This document shows positions 48,707 through 59,736 of a stretch of 64,000 nucleotides of DNA, in pieces (the first letter of the stretch is position 1; each line of letters starts with the position of its first letter). The DNA is from Rostratula benghalensis. Taxonomy: Eukaryota; Chordata; Aves; Charadriiformes; Rostratulidae. The DNA is taken from contig VXAI01000310.1 in NCBI GenBank assembly GCA_013399305.1, forward strand, positions 694,901 to 758,900, written 5' to 3'. The notes under the pieces were generated by a model. It was not told where the DNA came from, ran no database searches, and worked only from the letters and a program-made list of their open reading frames with translations. The translations under genes and the position numbers were made by a program.

Positions 48707-51700
48707 ACCAGCTTGCTTTGGTATTTGTGTGTCTCCACCTGTGCCTTTTAACTCACCTTTTAAAAATATGAAAGACATTTTTACAAGTGAGCAGTTTTAC
48801 TTACAAATCATAGAAAATTAGGAAATACCCTAATCCTACCCACTGTGAATTAGAAATTAATATCTGTGTGTTTGCAATAGATTGCTGGCATGGTGTTGGA
48901 TCAAAAGGTGGTGTTAAAGGAAGCAAGCAGGCTAAGCAAAATAATGACCCTGACAGCAGTTTTAGAGGATAATAAGATAGCTAGCTATTGCTCCATCCTA
49001 GCTAAATTTGAAATTTTTTTCTCCCAAAGGTTCAACTTAGATCAATAATATTAAACCATGCTAAAGACTCCACACTAAAAAATGATGCCAACAGGGCAAG
49101 TTTGATTTAGTGTTACATAGTGAGTACTGGTGAAAAATTACAAAATTAATAAGGGAAAAGTGACAGGCACCAAACAGGACCATCTCATGCCAAGCCCAGA
49201 AATTGATTTAAATGGGCTACATAGAGTGTGCTAAAGATCATCAAGAAGGGGTTTTTACCTATTGCCTTTATTTTTTACAGTTGGCTTTGCTTTTTTCTTG
49301 ATAACTACATGCTTTTGTTTTGAAGTTGCTTATTCTTTGCTATGGATTATTTATTTTACTGCCAGTGTGTTAATCAGAATGTTTGCATGTGCCAAGCCCA
49401 GTTGTATCTGTCACAGATATCCATCTACAGAGTGGTTGAACTGTATGACTTCCTTCAGAAAACAATGAAAGAAAGCAGTAAAGCTTACCTTTGACAAGGT
49501 CTACTTCAGCGAAACAGATGTTTACAGCACGAGTTGCCTGTAATCATACCTGTTGTACTCAAAAAAAATAAATAAGCATTGAAGACATCCTGCTCTCTTC
49601 TGTCATTGATGCTCAGCTGGATTCAGCCCTAAGACTTACTTTAATATATCACAGCAACTGTCTGTTTTCATGAATCACTGGGGAAGAGGAGGAGTATAAC
49701 TGCAGGGGGAGCTTGTTCTGACCTTAGGGCACTACTCTTACCACCTTAATCCTGTTGGTTTTTCTGGTCGCAATGTCTGACAGCCATGTATCCCGAATCA
49801 GTGTCACTCAGAGCAGGATTCTTCCGGGAAAGTGAGAAGTCTGTCATGATTAGGATGTCAAAATTAAATTCTTAGTGTTCTTATTATGGATATGTCTCAT
49901 TCAAAATCCAAGAAAGTGCACACAACTTGCAAGCCACAACTGCCTGCCCCACACTTCTCTCACTAGTCTGGTTTTGATAGGATACGTGAGTATTGTTGAG
50001 AAACAAGCAATGTTACTTCAGGGGACCCAGTTTGGGGCTCTTCCTTTATTCCTTGGATGAATGATTTGACTGTTCTGAACCTTTCTTGTGATAAGGAAAG
50101 TTAATCCTTATCCTCTTCCTAAATTTTTTGAAGTTATTTTATGACTGTGTATCACTGCTTTTTAAAAGCAGAGGCATTTATGTGGACCATACCCAAACAA
50201 GATAGTTTCTGCATTACTATTTGTTTCATCAATTTTGGAATTATTAATATAAAAATGATTGGATTTTTTAACTATTAGCTTTCTTAAAGGTGAGCTGCTT
50301 TCTAAAACCCATGATGATCTGATGAAGCTGGATACCACTGGTACTTATTCACCAACCGCATGCATGCAGTGGTATTTCACAGTTCTTCCAGAACCCTGTC
50401 TAGTACTAAGAAAATTTTAGATATATTTTAAATTAATGTCTGGGCAACTTTCAAAAACTAAGTAGTTCTTGAAGCAGTGAATTGAATTAATTTGAAATGA
50501 AGACTCTGAAAAAAGACTAATGAAGTCTGTGCATCACTGCTCTACTTGTCATTGTCTGTGTAGAAAGTTTGAGATTTAACATGTGAATAAGACTTTTCTT
50601 CAAGGCTATCAGGGTATTGTTAAAAGGGTACCTTTTTTTATATAGCCACCTGTTTTCATGAACCATCCTCTGCCTTCTATAAACTTTGAATTCTATTGGT
50701 CAAAATTTAGTGCAAGGGATGGAAACAGTACACTTGTCTTTACCTTATTTTAGGAAACTAAAAAACCACAAAATATTTGCATTGAGGCAATACACTGGAC
50801 TGTCCTACACAAGACAGTACATTGCACCTATTGTGCAAGATCAAAAATGGAAGTCTGTTTCTTTGCTGTTGTCTGTTATTCTTTATCATACAAACAGTAA
50901 GAAGGTGGATAGTTACTTCAGATTGGTTCAGTTTAAATTATTTGTTATGTATTAGTTTAAATAGTTTTCCTAATTATGATGAACAGATAATCAAACCTCA
51001 CCTCTGACTTGATTTAAGTTAATTGCAAATTAATGAGAAATTGCCAGTTAGGCTTTTCTGTACAAACACCTGTACTATTTCGAGTTATATGACTAACATA
51101 GTAAGTGTCTTTGTAACTTACTAGTCAAGTCACAGCAGATGCATTGCCCTAGATGCAAAGGCAATGTTACTAAAATATGGCCAGAGGAAAAATAATCAGC
51201 ATACACCCTACTAGTGAAACTGCATTAAGCTTAGTAACAATTCACAATGTCAAACTACTGCCAGCTTACTCAGATATGATCCTTAATAAAACTCATCAAC
51301 TCACTAGCAGTTGCAGCAGTCTTTAATCCTAGCAAGACAGCGTTCCTAGCCTATGCTTTTCAACAAGAGTGACGAAGACTGCTGCAGTGTGGGCTGCCCT
51401 GAGGAATTAGGAATGTCTTGAGAAGAGAGTTCCTTCAAAGTCTCTTTGACAACTTGTGCTCCATCCCCTACCAACAAGCCCAATGGAAAGCACAGAAAGA
51501 ATTGTCTTTCACATAGCCCTAGTGAAGAAGGTGAGGTCAGAAAAACTGTTTTGAACTATTTGTTTTCCAATCTCTTGAGCACTGTAGTTGGAGGTTACAT
51601 GCTTCAGACACTTGCAAAAAATAAGGTTCTCTCAAAAAAAACCAACCCGAAACCTAAAGGAGGCCATCATAATGCCTGCCTCTGCTTAGGGAGAGTTGGA

Positions 51701-53428
51701 TGTGGTGCAACAGTAACTGATGGTCCAATTAAATTTCAAACTAAAGGCGGTGGAGAGTCAGACATGAATTGTGATGCAATTGTGGACAGACACAAATTGT
51801 TGTGTAGATTGACAAATCAGCCTGCTATTTGAGAACCTTTCTTGAAATCCCCTGGTGAAAAGCTCTGAGAAGGACCTATCAGACATTTTGGTGCTACCAA
51901 AGACTGGATCCAGTATTGCACAAGGGCATCAAAGTAGGGTATAAAATAAATTACATTAATTTAGAAGCTACATCAGTCACTGGGTCAATCACTGTTTGAC
52001 TCTGGAGACACATTCCTTATTGCCTTGAAAGTCCTGGTAGTGCTCTTCCACACAACTACAGCTGCCCAGTCACAGATAACAATTCCCTTGCCTAGAAGAC
52101 TTCTTACAGTCCATGTGTAAGTTCACTTGGTGTAATGGGTATTTTCAGAAAAAGTCCACAACACCAACAAGGTCAAGCTGCTGCTCTCTGGAGGTTGTGA
52201 TTGTCTCAGCACAAATTGTAACAGAATAGCAGTTAGGACTTTAACTGAAGGAGAAACAGACTGAGGTTTTATTCTTCAGGAATTTGGGATTGGCAGTCTC
52301 CATTTCCACAGATTGCATCCTAGTAACAGCCTGGATGTCTACTGTTGAAGTCGTACCACTGTTTGACACACTTGAAACTGGACCAAAAAGAAAGCCCAAG
52401 GACAGACAGCTTTGCAGGTTGCTCACTATTCCTATACCTCCACAGCCCCTGTCTAGATCCTGGTCAGCATAAAAACACCCAGGTTCTCCTTGAACAGGTG
52501 ATTGGTGTCTATTTCTCCTCTGCCAGCACAGGTGAATCACTCATCATTGTACACCAGGCCATGTGTCTTCTTTGTGCTCTCCTCCTAGATGGACTATCAA
52601 GCACTCTAACATACGCTCTAACAGCACTCTATGGATAGAAAAGTACAGCCCTCATGCAGAAGTATCTATGGACAAGAGCTTAATTGTATTTTTAGAGAGA
52701 TGAACTTTTCTGGCTTTCCATGTTATGGCTGTTTATAGAAGGAAACCCCAGCCACTTCTTGTCCTATCGTGCTCAGAAAAACACCTCAAAAGCAAAGTTT
52801 TATTTTCACAGGGAGCATAGTTCTGCTTGGTAAATCCAAAGAAAGCCACCCTTGTCAGTGAGATCCCACTGAGGAGCTCTGCATCTCCAGAGCATGCATG
52901 TCAGGGCTGAGGCGTCTCTGATGCTTGGGTGCCTATGTGGGTGTCCAGAACAACAAACTTGAACTTGAGAGGAATTCAGGCTTTTAAATCCCACCTCAGG
53001 TGTCTCCAGCTTAAGTTGTTCTGGGGAAGCACATTTGTTTTACTTCACTTGCTTCTGTCTTTCTGTTTCACTCAACATTTTTTGTAGTTATGTAGATTCC
53101 AGACCTGCAAGGGGAAAAACAGGGGAGCAGAAGTTTTCCACATTTTAAAAGCTATTCAAGGGGGCATTGTCAACGGGTACTTGACCACAACCCAGAAAGG
53201 CTGACATGGAGTGGGTGATGCGGCACTGCGGGTCAGTGGGGAGCCCGTGGCCGGCCTGAGGGGATGCCGACGGCGGGGTGGGCCCTCACCGAGGTGTGAG
53301 GAGCCGCGACCGGCAAGCAAGGAGCAGACAGAGGAGAGAGCCCTGCCCGCGGCCGCCCGGAAGCCGGTTTCAGGCACGGGGACCACCCGGCGAGGCAGCC
53401 GGGGCCGGGCCGGGCCGGGCCGGGGCGG

Positions 53429-53458
53429 TGACTCAGCGCCGCCCTCAGCGCATAAAAG
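53429..53458 (+). promoter_or_regulatory. TGACTCAGC element and TATA box of the relaxin gene
   Basis: TGACTCAGC (53429-53437) fits AP-1 and NF-E2/MARE-type sites. ATAAAAG (53452-53458) is a TATA box 134 bases before the ATG at 53592, placing the start of transcription near 53480. An in-frame upstream ATG at 53211 lies before the TATA box and so would not be transcribed. Confidence 0.6.
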
Positions 53459-53591
53459 GCGGGAGGGCGGGCAGAGAGCAGCAGCGCGCGCGGCACGCGG
53501 GGAGGCGGCGGTTGGTCTCGAGGGCCGCGAGCGGCGGTGGTTGGGGCGGTTAGGCGGCCGGCGGGTCCGCCGGGGGGACCGGGGCGGCGCT

Positions 53592-53826
53592 ATGGGGGCC
53601 AAGCTGCGACTCCTCTGCGCGGCGGCGGCGCTGATCTGCGCGGCGGCTCCGCCGGGGCAGCTCGGCGGACGGGGAGCGGTGGCCGCCGCTCTCTCCGCAG
53701 GCGAAGGGGACGGGTACGGGGTGAAGCTCTGCGGCCGGGAGTTCATCCGCGCCGTCATCTTCACCTGTGGCGGGTCCCGCTGGAAGCGGCTCTCCCTGCT
53801 GGCGATGGAGCCGGCGCCCGCGGCCG
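53592..53826 (+). CDS. Relaxin exon 1: signal peptide, B chain, start of C peptide
   Basis: The ATG at 53592 follows the TATA box and a CpG-rich leader. The exon ends GCCG|GTGAGT after 53826 in phase 1. It holds the signal peptide and the whole B chain. Reading past the donor into GTGAGTGTCC is intron. Confidence 0.93.
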
Positions 53827-56301
53827 GTGAGTGTCCGGGGGACGGGCGAGGCGAGGCCGGCGCCCGCGCCGGAGGGGACAGTCCTGCCACAGGAGGCTTG
53901 GGGTTGGCGGCGCTGCCCAGCTAGCCCCGGGGGCAGAGGAGGCTGTCGGGGCGCCTCGCTTCGCTCGGGACAGGCCCCGTGAGGAGACATGGGAGGGAAG
54001 GGGGAACGGGCTCGCTCCTCCTGCTCTGAGCCGCTGTGGGAGCGTTGCCGTCCTCCTCTTTGCCTCTGGTTCCCGTGCGGGTCGGTATCTCGCCTGACTT
54101 TTGAGAGGAAACCCGCACATTAGAGGAAAAGACTCGGCAATCACCGGGGCGTTCTTAGCCGGGATCACCTGCAAAGTTTTTGGTCTGTTCAGAGACAGTG
54201 CTCTCCACAGGGCTGAGCAGCCCTGTCGGCGACCGAGGCTCACTGAACTTCGTTAAAAACAAAAACCAAACCCCCCGAGGGATAAATCACACTTCTCGGC
54301 CGTGCAGGGGAGTGTGATACCTCGGAAGCGGTAGGGGGTGCCTCTCGCTGTGAGAGGCACCCAAATCTTGGTAGCTCTGCGGGCTGGGGAGACCTGGCTC
54401 AATTGTCAGCTCTCTGACAGGAGCTCATTTAAAAGCTGTGATCCTTATTTTTCTGAGCTGTGCTACGGGCGTTATTGGATCTGAAATCGTTTGGGTTTTC
54501 TGTCCCCCGGGTGTGCTGCTCTGTACAAAAGCATTGGCGTGTTGGAGGATGAATGGGACTTTTTGGTGCTTCCGGTTACACTTAAAACAGCAAGAACTGC
54601 TTTAGGCATCTTTGATGAAACAGTTAATGGGTAAAGTATTCCTTAGGGAATTTTACAGTTGCTTGTTCCAAGTCCAGTATATTAAGAAAGTGTAACGAAT
54701 GCAGGGCTTTTTTGACTCTGTTTTCAAATTATGGTAATGTAACAGAGTAATTTTCAGTGAAGGAGATTACTCTCCTTTATGTTAAGATTTTGAATACTGA
54801 AAATAACATTTTAACAAGGGCAAAAGGTTGAATTATGTTTAAAATGTGCAATAGAAGAACTTCTTTTTTTCCTTGTTTAAATGTGCTGTTAATGACCTTG
54901 GACCTTAAGTAGTTAATGAAGCCAGTGTTTTGGGTTCTTGGGAGTGTTTTGCCTTTTTTTTTCTTTATCCTAACAGATTGAGTAGTAGATAAAAGTTACC
55001 TTTGTAATTATAACAATTACATATGTACAGCCTGCGCTGGGATTGTGTTCTTTCCCAGCAAACTGTATTCCTTTTTATTGACAGTAGCTTCTGAGAACAT
55101 CAGTCACTAAGGAGCCTTGACTGCTGTGTGCTGTCTATCTAAAAGTCTTCCCTGCCCCAGAAGACTACTAAATAGCAGTTACTGTCTAATTAGTAGACTT
55201 GCTACAGCCACTTTTATTTTTGTACATATTCAGGCAGCTGTTCTGTATGAAAACTAGCTTCTATATATTAATTAGCCATATTAAAGTAACTGTTAACATT
55301 TACTGGATGTTCTTATGTTCTTTCAACTTTCTAAAATAAAAAACCGAAAAACATATTAACAGCATGTAAGACCACAAATCAAACACTTATTTAGTAAGCC
55401 TTGAGAAATGAAAGAAAAGAGTACAAAGCATCAGCTGAAAATAGCTGCAGAAAAGTAGAATCTGTAAGAAGCAGTTCACATATGGTATTTGCTTATGTAG
55501 TCCTCCCTACATTTGATCTTCATATGGTGCTAATTTGTGTGATTGTACATGGAAGAAGAGTAGTCTAATTCTTGAGCTGTGTGACATAATTCTGTATGGG
55601 TTTTGAGTACATCTTTACAACAAATTTTTGTTTTTATCAAAATACTGAGACTACTGTATCAGTAGTAGACTGCAGAATGTTTATCTCAGTCCTGGTTGTA
55701 GCTGTGTACTCTCCGTGGCTGTCAGGCAGCTTAGCCTTTCAAACATAAAGATTCCACTAAAAGTAAGCTGTAAGTAAATCATGGAGTGGAGGCACTGTGG
55801 TACTGGCAGTTCTCCTAGATAAGTGTTTTGCTTATTACTAAGGAATGGTTTTTATTGCTACTTCTTAGAGCTTTGTGCACCTTTTGAATACTCTCTACAG
55901 TCTGAACCTAAAGAATGTCTTCTTTTTAAACAGATTCTGCACGAATGGCAAGTAACAAACTCCTGGGAAACTTCAAGCTGCAATCAATTTTGGGTCCTGA
56001 AGTGGAGCAGCTGCAGAGAAGCAGCCCGTTTCTTGGGTGGGAGACTTATAAGGACTTGTATAGTTTAAATGACTATGATGAATATGTGCCTGTAGCAGAT
56101 GACTTCAAAGAACTTGCTCACCAGGTAGAGGAAGCTGTTCAGAAGGACAGGGGAGGAACAGGAATTGCAAACGCCTTGGGCTCAAACAGTTATCTTTGGG
56201 CCAGGTATCCCAGAAGAAAACGTGAATCTCTGGGTTTGGCAGGAATGTGTTGCAAATGGGGATGTACAAAAGCTGAAATAAGTACTATATGCAGAGTTTA
56301 A
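53592..56301 (+). CDS. Relaxin-family peptide hormone precursor, relaxin-3-like (preprorelaxin)
   Basis: Secreted two-chain hormone acting on RXFP receptors. Exons 53592-53826 and 55934-56301 (603 nt, 200 residues) are split by one phase-1 intron in the C peptide, the family's standard architecture. Residues 1-19 or so form a signal peptide (RLLCAAAALICAAA). The B chain has Cys47 and Cys59 in KLCGREFIRAVIFTCGGSRW, carrying RxxxRxxI and the terminal Trp64, followed by Lys-Arg (65-66). The C peptide ends in the furin site RRKR (172-175). The A chain has CCKWGCTKAEISTICRV, the CC-x3-C-x8-C pattern. Both chains look like relaxin-3, yet the gene sits beside PLGRKT where mammals carry RLN1/RLN2. 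Birds may have only this older form at the locus. I leave the symbol open (RLN3-like or RLN). Confidence 0.95.
53827..55933 (+). other. Relaxin gene intron (2.1 kb)
   Basis: Single phase-1 intron, GC-rich at its start and AT-rich afterwards. No repeat element or nested gene was recognised. Confidence 0.85.
55934..56301 (+). CDS. Relaxin exon 2: C peptide and A chain
   Basis: The acceptor TTTTTAAACAG ends at 55933. The split codon gives Asp, then SARMASNKLLGNFKLQSILG. The exon carries an acidic C peptide (NDYDEYVPVADDFKELA), RRKR and the A chain, and ends with TAA at 56299-56301. Confidence 0.95.
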
Positions 56302-56436
56302 AATCCTCTCTGCACTTATGCATGAAATCAGTGTTTGTTGCAGTGCTACTTGATTGAATACTGTATGGAGAAAGAAAACTTTCACTGTATTTTATTTTGT
56401 CTCTATGTACCAGTCAATACTACTGGTTCTCTTTAA

Positions 56437-56458
56437 AATAAATAATTAAATAAATAAA
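56437..56458 (+). terminator. Relaxin poly(A) signals
   Basis: AATAAA at 56437-56442 and again at 56453-56458, about 140-150 bases after the stop codon. They imply a short 3' UTR. Confidence 0.75.
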
Positions 56459-58443
56459 ATCCACAAGTGTAGTTGTAATGATTTTGTTTTGCTGCAGTAA
56501 CTTCTGATCTACATTTTTTACTAAGTCTTTTCATTTTAATGTTGAGCCTTTAACACTTCTATTACAAACGTACTATATCTTTGTGACACTCTAGGAAGAA
56601 CTTTAATGTTTCATTAAAGTGTAATTGTATTAAGTGTTACCAAATTGTTCTGTTCTGTTGACAGAAAGAACATCCAGCGATGTTCTTGAAATAAGATTCA
56701 TGGTACAAAGCTGTACAGAAAGAGTATTTTGCCAGTTGAAGCTCCACTCAGCACTGACTTAGCTTGGGGATTATTTTGGACACACTTGCATTCCCTTCTA
56801 ACTGCAGAATTGTTTCATGCAGTATTGTCTCGCTAGAAGCTTTACCACAATACAAGACTTGCAGCCTAAATTCTTAATAGAAATTTCTTCATATTCATTG
56901 ATGGGCTTGTTAGTGGGTGAAGTATTAACACTTTAATTATTCTGTATTTATCCTACTTCCTCATTTATTTTCCTACTGAATGTGCTTCAATTCACTTACT
57001 CAACAGACGCTCAGACATGTTCCTGTGTATTCGAATGTTATGCCAGCCTACTCCAGCTGTATTTCTAAGTTGCTAATTGCTACCATATTTGTAAATTGCT
57101 AATTTAATCTTTGCAATTTCTAAGCTTTTTGCCTTTCTTGCTGTTTTTCTGAGATGTAACAATTTTTATTTCTAGCTATGTTGTTGATGAGTTGAAGCTT
57201 TTGGCTTTTTTCTGACTTTTATGAAGTTATTGGCATTTATGGTAACTTCACTTAGCTCTGTAGCAGCAGTTGACTATAGTTTAGACCACACAGTTGTTTT
57301 CTTTGGTTGTTGGTGCTTCATTCTTCAAATTTGTCTTTTGATAAGCAGTAGTTCAATCAAATAACACTTAGGGAAGTTATTGTATCACTTCTTTATCCCT
57401 TTTCCTAAAATACTGTTATTCCAGCAATGAGGCATCTAGGATTCCTTTTTATTCATTTAAACCATGTCAGTTTAAGTAGAAAGTGGACATTCACTATCAA
57501 TGCTGTTATCTTCCAGCTGTAAAGCACCATCTCCTTTGTCATTGTAAAAGCAATGTTTAGCAAAAAATGAGTTACCTTCTTCCACACGTTGTTGTAATGG
57601 CTCCTGTTTGTCACTCTGAGTGGAGAAGATAGCTGTGTAAAGTTCTGCTATGGTTTTCTTTGGAACAGGTTAGCTAAAGTTCTATAGCTGAACGTCCAGC
57701 AACTTAACCTCACAAATAATTCCTAGTTTGGAGACTCCTACTCCTTATGAACCCCTCCTGGACCAATTGGACCAGGACCTAACAGTAGTTTAGACCAGGA
57801 TTTCATAGAGGAATACAGGGTGAGTTTGAGGGGAAGTAGTCCTTTAAATTGTGAGTGAGGGCCCAAGGCTTTGGGACTTGAGATTCCTTAGCAAGGCAAA
57901 GACTGAATGGTGTATGGAATTGCTAAGAAAAGGGAATATGTGAAAAGGCTGTGCTTGATGAAACTGAAAATTAGCCTGTATGTGTTGTTTACTTTACTAG
58001 AAAACTCTCAAAAGGAATATTTGGGAAGGCGAACATAGTATCTACTCTACTTGCTTCCTCCAGTAGCACTGGTCTGCCCAAGTGCACAGCTTGCATACCT
58101 AGTGAGTATCTGGTATCCTGAGTGAAACAAAGATGTACTTAAATTTGTGAACCTGAGTCTTGAACAGAACAATCTGGAGCTTAACTTGTCAGGTTAGACA
58201 TAACCTGTTGGTAAAACTGTCAATCGTTGAAGGGGAAATTAATGTTCAAGAAACTGTTTCATGCTGGGACAGAATTATAAATAGAAAAATCAGTCTCTAT
58301 TTGACATAAGCAGGCATTTTTCAGAGGTATGAGTCAAGATACATCAGCATGTGTAACCAAGAGAAATGCTGAAATTTGTGTTTCCATCTGATTTCCTAAT
58401 GGGCCTTGTCATAGTCCATAACAGCTTTAGTGGGTCAGCTGTG

Positions 58444-58463
58444 ACACACACACACACACACAC
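58444..58463. repeat. (AC)n microsatellite
   Basis: About ten uninterrupted CA units downstream of the relaxin gene. Confidence 0.9.
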
Positions 58464-58836
58464 GGCACAGACCGAAATCCAATCTGTATTTTAGAGCAAG
58501 GGAGTATTTGACTTGGCGTATACACCACAGTGTGCAAAGATTTTCTTTGTTTTAAAGCAAACTGAATTTCCAAAGACCTCTAATGTTTTGGGTGTGGGTA
58601 GGCCATGTTCTATAATGGTTTCTTTGCAATGTATTCAAAGGTGACAATTATGTGTCACTGGATTGCAATAGGTCTAGAGGATGCAGTCTGCTCCTGCTTA
58701 CCTGACTCAGTGTCTGAACACACTTTTTTTTAAAGACCCTAAGCAAACATTTTACATAAGGTGTCTGACTAGTTACGTGGGGGAAGCAAACACATTTTGT
58801 AGCGGATGGCTCAAGATATTTAAATAAAATAATTAC

Positions 58837-58944
58837 CGAGTTGGCACATTGATCTTTGCACCCGAAGGACACTGCCTCTGCCGGAAGCTCCTCTGGTGGT
58901 AGCATGAGTGCAGCCATTCCAAGTAGCACACTGCACTTTACCAT
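58837..58944 (-). CDS. Possible first exon of a small secreted protein (unsupported)
   Basis: The ATG at 58944 opens MVKCSVLLGMAALMLPPEEL, a leader-like hydrophobic start, followed by a Cys-containing stretch GCKDQCANS that ends exactly at a donor TCG|GTAATT. The 108 nt are 36 whole codons. No second exon was found at 56.4-58.8 kb and I recognise no family, so this may be chance. Confidence 0.15.
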
Positions 58945-59703
58945 CACACCTGTTCAGAAACACACCCCTTTCACATGAAATTAGTTTTGCTTTTGGGTTT
59001 TTTTTTTTTATTTATTTTCCTTTTCCCCTCCTGTGTCATTCACAATCAGCTATTGAGAAACGCGTTGTTTTAGCCATTTGGTAATTAGAGAAATGGCAGT
59101 CCCGCTGATGTAGTCTTAACCCACAGGAAGTGTCCAGTTTCTGGGGAGTCTGTCAATATTTGTGAGCCATCTTCTGAACACTGATTTTGAGTTCAATTTG
59201 AGTAGAAAAAGATACATCAGCACATTTGCATATTAGCACTGCTATCTGCATCTGCAAAAGTTTGTCATTTTCAGTGGTTTAGGGATTTTTTTTAAATTTT
59301 TTTTTTTCCCAGTGTGGGTGTAGTGTGAGTCAGGTCTGACTATAAACTTCTTGCAGTCAAAAGACACGAGAAGAGATCCACGGCAGCGTATACAAAGGGT
59401 TTTCTGGTTCTATTCCCTGCCACTGCCTTATTTAAAAGCTGCAGAGCTCTTTACGTAAGGCACTAAGAAAGGTGGAGGTTGTGGCATAACCAGAGCCCAG
59501 TACCTCAGATGATACGGTGGAAGTTTCACCGCACACAGAAAGGCAGATGCGCTGCAGAGGGCCATCTGACACAGCCCAGCGACCCAGAGGACACGGCTCC
59601 CGTCTGTCCCTAGTCCTATTTGGTCATTTGATAGCTTGCCAGCAGTTTAAACCACACAGGAAAAGAACATCTGGATTTCTGAGTTACTGGAGTAGATGTG
59701 GTA

Positions 59704-59705
<2 letters not shown>

Positions 59706-59731
<26 letters not shown>
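59706..59731. repeat. Poly(T) tract
   Basis: A run of 26 T. It could be the poly(A) tail of a minus-strand retrocopy, but no source sequence was recognised beside it. Confidence 0.9.

Positions 59732-59736
<5 letters not shown>

Larger units (their letters stand above)
46985..53200. other. PLGRKT 3' UTR and intergenic DNA
   Basis: The first few hundred bases are PLGRKT 3' UTR. Beyond this I recognise no gene. A TATA box and nearby ATTAAA at 48.63-48.71 kb have an LTR-like layout. A 128-codon open stretch at 51446-51832 has no ATG start and no family resemblance. Confidence 0.5.
53210..53860. promoter_or_regulatory. CpG island over the relaxin promoter and first exon
   Basis: Very GC- and CpG-rich, with GGGCC repeated from 53401 to about 53421. 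It spans the TATA box, the 5' UTR, the start codon and the exon 1 donor. The long opposite-strand frames are artefacts of base composition. Confidence 0.8.

Noticed and set aside
52241..52638. Overlapping ORFs on both strands near 52.3-52.6 kb
   Set aside because: Mutually overlapping, no recognisable motif and no supporting splice or promoter context.
53211..53591. In-frame N-terminal extension of the relaxin precursor from an ATG at 53211
   Set aside because: It starts upstream of the TATA box, and the extra sequence would bury the signal peptide. The ATG at 53592 gives a normal leader.
53156..54243. 244-codon minus ORF and related frames over the relaxin promoter
   Set aside because: Opposite-strand shadows of the GC-rich first exon and promoter, with no domain.
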